Shown in pieces: positions 5,155 through 9,780 of a stretch of DNA of 9,780 bases. Position 1 is the stretch's first letter, and each line of letters starts with the position of its first letter. A program made the translations under genes and the position numbers. Origin of the DNA: Chloroflexia bacterium (lineage in GTDB: Bacteria; Chloroflexota; Chloroflexia; Thermomicrobiales; UBA6265); assembly GCA_013696525.1 (NCBI GenBank), contig JACCYK010000159.1:1-9780 (forward strand). Direction: 5' to 3'. The notes beneath the pieces were generated by a model. The model saw nothing but the letters and a program-made list of their open reading frames with translations, made no database searches and was not told where the DNA came from.

Positions 5155-6768
5155 ATGGCGGAATCACGCCTCGCGGCGGAAGTCGCGGCCGCCGACGACA
5201 ATCAGCCGCGCTATCTCGAGCATCAGCAAATCGTCGTGGTCATGATCGGCCTGATGACCGGGGTCTTGCTGGCCGCGCTCGACCAGAGCATTGTCAGCAC
5301 CGCGTTGCCGCGCATCGTCAGCGAATTGGGCGGGCTCGATCAGCTCTCCTGGGTCGTCACCGCCTACCTGCTGACTTCGACCGCGGTGACGCCGCTGTGG
5401 GGCAAGATCTCCGATCTCTACGGCCGCCGCCCCGTCTTTCAAGCCGCCATCGTCATCTTCTTGATCGGCTCGTTCCTGTGCGGGTTCAGCCAGGACATGG
5501 TGCAACTGATCGCCTTCCGCGCCCTGCAAGGGATCGGCGGCGGCGGCCTGATGGCGATCGCGCTAGCCGTGATCGGCGATGTCATCCCGCCTCGCGAGCG
5601 CGGCCGCTATCAGGGCTATTTCGCCGCCGTGTTCGGGATGTCGAGCGTCGCCGGACCGCTGCTCGGCGGCTGGTTCACCGACACGATCAGTTGGCGATGG
5701 ATCTTCTACATCAACATCCCGGTCGGACTGGTGGCACTGGTCATCACCTCGTCCGTGTTGAACATGCCGGTGCGGCGCCGCCAACACACGCTCGACTTCC
5801 TCGGCGCCGGGCTCATTGTCGCCTCGGTGTCGGCAATGCTGCTCTATCTCGACTGGGCCGGGAGCGACTACGGGTGGACCTCGCCACGGGCGATCGGCTT
5901 GTTGGCGACATCACTCTCGCTGGCAGCGCTGTTCGTCATTGTCGAGGCCCGGGCCAAGGAACCGATCATCCCGTTGCGGCTGTTCCGCAACCCGATCTTT
6001 CGGGTAGCGAACATCTACGGCTTCATGGCGGGGGTGGCCATGTTCGGCGCCCTCATCTTCCTGCCCGTCTATTTGCAGGGGGTGATGGGGATGTCGCCGA
6101 CGCGGTCCGGGCTGGCGATGCTGCCGGCGGTGCTGGGCATCTTCTCGACCTCGATCAGCTCCGGCATCCTGATTACGAGGACCGGTCGCTACAAGATCTT
6201 CCCGATCATCGGCGCCGCGATCCTCGTCCTCGCGCTCACCCTCCTGGCGCGGATCAGCGTCGACACGACGTACCCTCAACTCGCCATATTCATGTACCTC
6301 TTCGGCGCCGGGCTGGGCTTCACGATGCAAACCGTCGTCGTCGCCGTCCAAAACTCGGTCGAGTACCGGGATATGGGATCGGCCACCGGGGCGACCACCT
6401 TTTTCCGGCAGATGGGCGGCGCGATCGGGGCCGCGATCTTTGGCACCGTGCTGACAACTCGCCTGGCTACACACCTGGCGAACCAGTTTGCCACCGCCCC
6501 CGAGGTGGCGGCCGCCGCGACCACCGGCCAGCTCGATGCGAACGACATCCAGGCGATTCAGACCCTGTCCGGCCCGGTCAGGCTGCTGGTCCAGACCGGA
6601 TTCACGCAAGCGATCGCCGATGTCTTCTTAGCGGGCCTCCCGTTCGTCGTCACCGCCTTCATCGTCTCCTTCTTTCTCAAAGAGATCCCACTCCGCACCG
6701 GGGAAGCCCGCGCCCTGGCCAAGGAGGATGGGACGGACCGGGTTGAGGCGCTCAGCGCCGCCCGCTAA
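5155..6768 (+). CDS. MFS drug/proton antiporter, DHA2 (EmrB/QacA-like) family
   Basis: Inner-membrane proton-driven exporter, probably of drugs or other small toxic molecules; 537 residues with hydrophobic segments consistent with 14 helices. Visible family motifs are LDQSIVSTALP at residues 42-52 (first helix, with the DHA2 Asp), motif A GKISDLYGRRP at 83-93, motif B around Arg122 (RALQGIGGG), and motif C GPLLGG at 167-172, which marks antiporters. A long extracytoplasmic loop precedes the last helix (about 440-490). The start is chosen between ATGs at 5146 and 5155: the AGAAAGG ribosome site at 5137-5143 leaves only 2 nt before 5146 but a normal distance before 5155. It is divergent from the aminotransferase and has no visible partner such as a membrane fusion protein. 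The family is certain, the substrate unknown. Confidence 0.92.
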   Translation: MAESRLAAEVAAADDNQPRYLEHQQIVVVMIGLMTGVLLAALDQSIVSTALPRIVSELGGLDQLSWVVTAYLLTSTAVTPLWGKISDLYGRRPVFQAAIVIFLIGSFLCGFSQDMVQLIAFRALQGIGGGGLMAIALAVIGDVIPPRERGRYQGYFAAVFGMSSVAGPLLGGWFTDTISWRWIFYINIPVGLVALVITSSVLNMPVRRRQHTLDFLGAGLIVASVSAMLLYLDWAGSDYGWTSPRAIGLLATSLSLAALFVIVEARAKEPIIPLRLFRNPIFRVANIYGFMAGVAMFGALIFLPVYLQGVMGMSPTRSGLAMLPAVLGIFSTSISSGILITRTGRYKIFPIIGAAILVLALTLLARISVDTTYPQLAIFMYLFGAGLGFTMQTVVVAVQNSVEYRDMGSATGATTFFRQMGGAIGAAIFGTVLTTRLATHLANQFATAPEVAAAATTGQLDANDIQAIQTLSGPVRLLVQTGFTQAIADVFLAGLPFVVTAFIVSFFLKEIPLRTGEARALAKEDGTDRVEALSAAR

Positions 6769-6894
6769 CAGCGCGTGACAACGCCGAGTTCGAACCCGCT
6801 CGATCGCGACCGCGGGAAGACGGGCGGCCCGCGCCGCCGGCCGCCGCCGAGCTGACCTGAATGGCATCCTTCTTGCAGTGGCCGCGGCTGGGAA

Positions 6895-6924
6895 GGCCGT
6901 AATGGGTACGGCCGTTGTTTATTT
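6895..6924 (+). terminator. Terminator-like hairpin with T-rich tail
   Basis: The perfect stem GGCCGT (6895-6900) with ACGGCC (6908-6913) has a 7-nt loop and is followed by a T-rich tail (GTTGTTTATTTATT from 6914). It lies 126 bp after the transporter stop and 27 bp before the ATG at 6951. It may end the transporter transcript. It could equally be a leader hairpin or operator of the small secreted protein gene. The tail is interrupted by A and G, so terminator strength is uncertain. Confidence 0.45.
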
Positions 6925-6950
6925 ATTCGGACAAATCCAGCAGAGGTAGC

Positions 6951-7220
6951 ATGAAGAAGCTATTCACGACAATGTTCGCTCTCACGTTCTCGGTGCTCAT
7001 GACGGGCGCCGCCCTGGCCCAGGACGCGACGGAGACACCGGTCGTCGACGACGTCGTCACGCCGGTCGTCGACCCCGTCACCCCGGACGACAACAACAAC
7101 TGGGGTCTCTTCGGCCTGATCGGTCTCGCTGGTCTCGCCGGCCTGCTCCGCCGCCCGAACACTGAAGTCCGCACCGTTGACCGCGTTGACCGCGTCGACC
7201 GAACCATCGACCCGCGGTAG
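6951..7220 (+). CDS. Small secreted WGxxGxxG-motif protein
   Basis: An 89-residue exported protein. Residues 1-23 form a signal peptide (MKKLFTT, then a hydrophobic core) ending ALA before Gln24, a good signal peptidase I site. Next comes an acidic Val/Thr/Pro/Asp spacer (25-50), then WGLFGLIG at 51-58 starting the hydrophobic stretch to Leu66, then Arg67-Arg68. This matches the WGxxGxxG family of short bacterial proteins, in which a Trp-Gly motif, a short hydrophobic helix and Arg residues end the chain. Here a 21-residue hydrophilic tail with Val-Asp-Arg repeats follows. The start at 6951 has AGAGG about 4 nt upstream; the frame opens at 6915, but that would put 12 residues before the signal peptide. 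The motif resembles surface-sorting tags, yet no sorting enzyme is nearby. Function unknown. Confidence 0.82.
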   Translation: MKKLFTTMFALTFSVLMTGAALAQDATETPVVDDVVTPVVDPVTPDDNNNWGLFGLIGLAGLAGLLRRPNTEVRTVDRVDRVDRTIDPR

Positions 7221-7287
7221 CGTTCGCAAGGTGCGGCTACGTCGCCGCCGTGGCACGACGCCCCTGTGCCTTGCGAACGCTACCGCG
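7213..7287. repeat. Perfect 19-bp inverted repeat over a stop codon
   Basis: The arms at 7213-7231 and 7269-7287 are perfectly complementary over 19 bp, with a 37-nt centre. The left arm contains the TAG stop of the WGxxGxxG gene. The centre can also pair, for example CGTCG (7240-7244) with CGACG (7256-7260), or GGCAC (7252-7256) with GTGCC (7266-7270). No T-run follows on either strand, so it is not a classical intrinsic terminator. It may be a 3' stabilising hairpin, a processed terminator, or the remnant of a small inserted palindromic element. Confidence 0.7.
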
Positions 7288-7411
7288 TCGTCTGGCACGT
7301 ACTCATTGGTAGTATCCTGACCATTGTCGAGGCCGACGGGGCGGCACGTTGCAAGGACGTGGGTTGTTCGTGTCCCGATTTCAGATGTCGCTACCGAGCA
7401 GTCCGAACAAA

Positions 7412-7462
7412 CGCGAGCGACGCATCGAACGAGACTACCTCGTTTGTGATGCGTCGTTCGCG
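7412..7462 (+). promoter_or_regulatory. Two-stage hairpin in the isomerase leader
   Basis: The outer stem pairs 7412-7426 with 7448-7462 (15 pairs, one of them G-U in plus-strand RNA). The inner stem is AACGAG (7428-7433) with CTCGTT (7439-7444) around the loop ACTAC. Only G7427 and three bases at 7445-7447 are unpaired between the stems. The single arm difference is a wobble on the + strand and an A-C mismatch on the other, pointing to + strand RNA. It ends 79 nt before the isomerase start and lacks a T-run. Confidence 0.55.
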
Positions 7463-7469
7463 ATCGCGT

Positions 7470-7484
7470 GTGCCGGTAGGGCAC
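7470..7484 (+). promoter_or_regulatory. Short hairpin after the two-stage hairpin
   Basis: GTGCC (7470-7474) pairs with GGCAC (7480-7484) around the loop GGTAG, 7 nt after the larger hairpin. It is small enough to arise by chance; I list it because it is adjacent and would lie in the same leader RNA. Confidence 0.3.
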
Positions 7485-7541
7485 CAAACATGCGAAAATG
7501 ACAAAGCGGGCGGCAGTTCCTAGGATGCGGTTGGGCATGGA

Positions 7542-8975
7542 GTGAATACAGGCACGGACGATCGATCGCAACTGACCATAGACTACCGAAATGCCACCGC
7601 GGACGCGGTTGGGAGCGAGCACGGTGTCTCCGCCGCGATGCTGGAGGAGATCGCGCCCACGGTCGTGGCCGAGCATACCCGGATCATGACCGAGCATGCC
7701 GCCGGCGAGCAGCGCTGGATGGACCTGCCGGACAACCGGGCACTGGCGGACGAGCTCGTCGCCTTTGCCGGCGACGCTCGCGACAGGTATCGAGATTACG
7801 TCCTCATCGGCATCGGCGGCTCGTCGCTCGGCGCCATCGCCACCATTCAAGCACTGACGAACCCCTGGCGCAACCTGCAACCGGACGAGCGGCGGGACGG
7901 TCCGCGTTTCTTCGTTCTGGACAATCCGGATCCGGAGAAGGTGCGGGCAACGCTCGATGTCGTTGATTTGCCGAACACGCTGATCAACGTGGTGACGAAA
8001 TCGGGCCAGACGGCCGAGACGATGGCGAACTTTCTCGTCGCCCGCGCCGCGTTGGAGGCGGCGGTCGGCTCGGACCAGTCGCGCCGTCAGATCGTGGCGA
8101 CGACTGACCCGAAGGACGGGCTGCTGCGGCAACTGGCCGATCAGGAAGGCTATCGCGCGTTCCCCGTGCCGCCCGGCGTCGATGGCCGGCAAACGGTGTT
8201 GAGCGCGGTCGGCATGCTGCCGGCGGCCCTTTGCGGGATCGACATCCATGCCCTCCTCGCCGGCGCCGCCGCGATGCGAACGCGGGCGAGCGGCCCGGAC
8301 GTGCGTGAGAACCCGGCGTACCTGCTGGCAGCGGTATCCTATCTGGCGGACACGCGGCTGGGGAAGAGCATTTTGGTGACGATGCCGTACGCCGATGCCC
8401 TGTTCGGTATGGCCGACTGGTTCCGGCAATTGTGGGCCGAAAGCCTTGGCAAGCGTCTGGCGATTACGGGAGAGGAAGTCTTTGCCGGTCAGACGCCGGT
8501 CAAGGCCCTGGGCGCCATCGATCAGCATTCGCAAATACAGCTCTATACCGAGGGACCGAACGACAAATTGATTGCCCTGGTTGGCGTGGATCAGTATCGA
8601 GCCCGAGTTGAGGTGAGCGATCCGCCGGCCGGGATCCCGGACCTGGCGTACCTCCGCGGCGCGGAGTTGGGGCAGTTGCTCGACCGCGAGCGGCTGGCGA
8701 CGGCCTGGGCGTTGACCAGCGCCGCACGGCCGAACCTGACGATCACGATGCCGGAGATCACGGCGGCGGCGATTGGCGAGCTGTTCTATCTGCACCAACT
8801 GCAAACGGTGATGGCGGGCGCGCTCTACAACGTCAATCCGTTTGGCCAGCCAGGGGTCGAGGCCGGGAAGAACGCCACCTACGCGCTCATGGGGCGGGCC
8901 GGGTATGAGGAGCTGCGGCGGGAGTTGACGCGGGCGAACACGGGTGAGGGTCGGTTCGTGGTCGCGCCAGGATAG
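7542..8975 (+). CDS. pgi: Glucose-6-phosphate isomerase
   Basis: Cytoplasmic enzyme interconverting glucose 6-phosphate and fructose 6-phosphate in glycolysis and gluconeogenesis; 477 residues, the length of the shorter bacterial form. Two sugar-isomerase (SIS) domains are visible. The first has GIGGSSLGA at 90-98 and TKSGQTAET at 152-160, which bind the phosphate. Catalytic positions are recognisable by motif: Arg216, Glu300 in WAESLGK, His329 in DQHSQ, and Lys443 in NPFGQPGVEAGK. An oddity is GVDGRQTVLSAVG at 212-224, where the family usually has GGR[FY]S. The only in-frame start before the conserved region is the GTG at 7542 (a TAG lies in frame at 7521), and its ribosome site is weak. A bifunctional or phosphomannose-type relative cannot be excluded, but the motifs favour ordinary Pgi. 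Confidence 0.93.
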   Translation: MNTGTDDRSQLTIDYRNATADAVGSEHGVSAAMLEEIAPTVVAEHTRIMTEHAAGEQRWMDLPDNRALADELVAFAGDARDRYRDYVLIGIGGSSLGAIATIQALTNPWRNLQPDERRDGPRFFVLDNPDPEKVRATLDVVDLPNTLINVVTKSGQTAETMANFLVARAALEAAVGSDQSRRQIVATTDPKDGLLRQLADQEGYRAFPVPPGVDGRQTVLSAVGMLPAALCGIDIHALLAGAAAMRTRASGPDVRENPAYLLAAVSYLADTRLGKSILVTMPYADALFGMADWFRQLWAESLGKRLAITGEEVFAGQTPVKALGAIDQHSQIQLYTEGPNDKLIALVGVDQYRARVEVSDPPAGIPDLAYLRGAELGQLLDRERLATAWALTSAARPNLTITMPEITAAAIGELFYLHQLQTVMAGALYNVNPFGQPGVEAGKNATYALMGRAGYEELRRELTRANTGEGRFVVAPG

Positions 8976-9048
8976 CGCCGGCAAGGATCATCATGGACTC
9001 GGCCATCAGTACGCAACACTGACTCGTCGGGATAGGACCGCCCACTAG

Positions 9049-9780
9049 ATGGTCGGTACGTGGAGAATGGATACCCGCTCAATGGCTCACACGGACGCTC
9101 CGGCGCCGAACGCGACGGCCGCCGAGAATATCGCCTACGTGCAGCCGTTGACCCCGGGCCGGGTGATGGTGCTGACCCTGTCGGTGCTGTTCGTGATCGG
9201 CGTGGTCTGGTTCGTGATCCAGATCCGGCACGTCGTGTTGCTGGTGATCGTGGGCATCTTGATCGCGACAGCGATCGAGCCCGGCGTCAACGCCCTGCGC
9301 CGGCGCGGGATCTCGCGGGGACCGGTCATTCTAGCGAGCTACTTGCTGTTCTTTGGTGTCATCGTGGGCGGCATGCTGGTCGCCTTGCCGCCGCTCTTTG
9401 ATCAGGGACGGGAGCTCGTCACCCGGGCGCCGGAGCTGCTGGCGGACCTGCAGCAGCGGGTGGCGAACAGTCCCAGTGAGTTGGTACGAACCTACGGTAG
9501 CCGGGTGATGGATGGCGCCATCGGGTTTTACGATCAACTGCGCGAGGACCCGCCGATCCAGGCAGTCCAGGTGGTGCAAGCCGCACAGTTTGTGACCTCC
9601 TTCTTCGGCCTCCTCTTCGCGGTCGTCTCGATCATGATCGTGACCTTCTACTGGATGACCGAAAAGGCGGTGATCAAGCGGTTCTTCCTCGGCCTGGTGC
9701 CGATTGAGCGGCGCGACCGCGCCCACAACATGTGGGATGAGATCGAGAGCAAAGCCGGCGGCTGGGCCCGCGGCCAGCTC
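9049..9780 (+). CDS. AI-2E family transporter, N-terminal part (runs off the edge)
   Basis: The frame stays open from an ATG at 9049 to the right edge: 244 codons, 3' end missing. The protein has a polar N-terminus, hydrophobic segments near residues 40-58, 61-78 and 92-115, a soluble stretch of about 70 residues with PPLFDQGRELV, then another segment at 185-203 followed by KRFFLGLVPIERRDRAHNMWDEIESKAGGWARGQL. That order and the last stretch are typical of the AI-2E (UPF0118/PerM/TqsA) family. Members export autoinducer-2 or exchange ions or protons, and most are uncharacterised. Start choice is open: the ATG at 9049 has AGGA 11 nt upstream, while ATGs at 9067 and 9082 have poorly spaced sites. 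A complete protein would be about 350-400 residues, so roughly a third is missing. Confidence 0.88.
   Translation, partial: MVGTWRMDTRSMAHTDAPAPNATAAENIAYVQPLTPGRVMVLTLSVLFVIGVVWFVIQIRHVVLLVIVGILIATAIEPGVNALRRRGISRGPVILASYLLFFGVIVGGMLVALPPLFDQGRELVTRAPELLADLQQRVANSPSELVRTYGSRVMDGAIGFYDQLREDPPIQAVQVVQAAQFVTSFFGLLFAVVSIMIVTFYWMTEKAVIKRFFLGLVPIERRDRAHNMWDEIESKAGGWARGQL

Larger units (their letters stand above)
7221..7541. other. Structured gap between the secreted protein and isomerase genes
   Basis: 321 bp without a supportable gene. It holds the right part of the 19-bp inverted repeat and the hairpins at 7412-7462 and 7470-7484. An 85-codon + frame at 7266-7523 starts inside the inverted repeat, has no ribosome site and matches nothing I recognise. 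A weak extended -10 (TGGTAGTAT, 7307-7315) could start an isomerase transcript with a leader of about 220 nt that would include both hairpins. Confidence 0.5.

Noticed and set aside
4824..6746. 640-codon open frame on the plus strand
   Set aside because: It runs out of frame through the MFS transporter and gives an Arg/Pro-rich sequence with no membrane segments or motifs.
6823..6838. GGCGGC-CCGC-GCCGCC hairpin after the transporter gene
   Set aside because: It pairs perfectly but sits in extremely GC-rich DNA with no T-run; the hairpin at 6895-6913 with a T-rich tail is the better terminator candidate.
7266..7523. 85-codon open frame in the gap before the isomerase gene
   Set aside because: It starts inside the 19-bp inverted repeat, has no ribosome site, runs through the large hairpin and resembles no family I know.
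6960..8984. 674-codon open frame on the minus strand
   Set aside because: It lies antisense across the secreted protein and isomerase genes and the gap between them. The + strand genes carry clear family motifs; this frame carries none.
9060..9401. 113-codon open frame near the right edge
   Set aside because: It is out of frame with the AI-2E family gene starting at 9049, whose frame is open to the edge and shows the family sequence and membrane segments.

Overview
This is a high-GC bacterial window with frequent GTG starts and short gaps between genes. The combination of an ABC-2 exporter of the COG4586/4587/3694 type, a short-form glucose-6-phosphate isomerase, and a tiny secreted protein ending in a WGxxGxxG segment followed by Arg-Arg suggests Chloroflexota, perhaps Thermomicrobia. 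That placement is an inference; no rRNA or other marker gene is present. I see no tRNA, rRNA, CRISPR array, transposase or phage gene.

Layout. (1) 158-3147, + strand: a tight four-gene unit of two ABC-2-type permeases (overlapping by 8 bp), their ATPase, and a small protein with two zinc-ribbon-like Cys clusters that starts 7 bp after the ATPase stop. (2) 3163-3401: a gene-free block of palindromes. Two 54-nt units lie in mirror image, each a 31-nt arm, a 9-nt spacer and a TGAA-loop hairpin, and a strong hairpin beyond them ends the next gene. (3) 3413-4837, - strand: a class III PLP-dependent aminotransferase. (4) 4838-5154: a divergent control region with an extended -10 promoter candidate on each strand, a perfect 12-bp palindrome and a foldable leader. 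(5) 5155-6768, + strand: a 14-helix-type drug/proton antiporter (MFS DHA2). (6) 6951-7220: the 89-aa secreted WGxxGxxG protein. (7) 7213-7484: large inverted repeats, one of which contains the stop codon of that gene. (8) 7542-8975: glucose-6-phosphate isomerase. (9) 9049 to the right edge: the N-terminal part of an AI-2E family membrane protein.

Only the first four genes form a clear operon, an exporter of unknown substrate plus a zinc-ribbon protein. The rest look like separate transcription units for amine metabolism, efflux and central carbon metabolism. The least explained material is the mirror-image repeat pair at 3192-3357, the WGxxGxxG protein, and the structured DNA between it and the isomerase gene. 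I found no clearly recognisable new multi-gene system.
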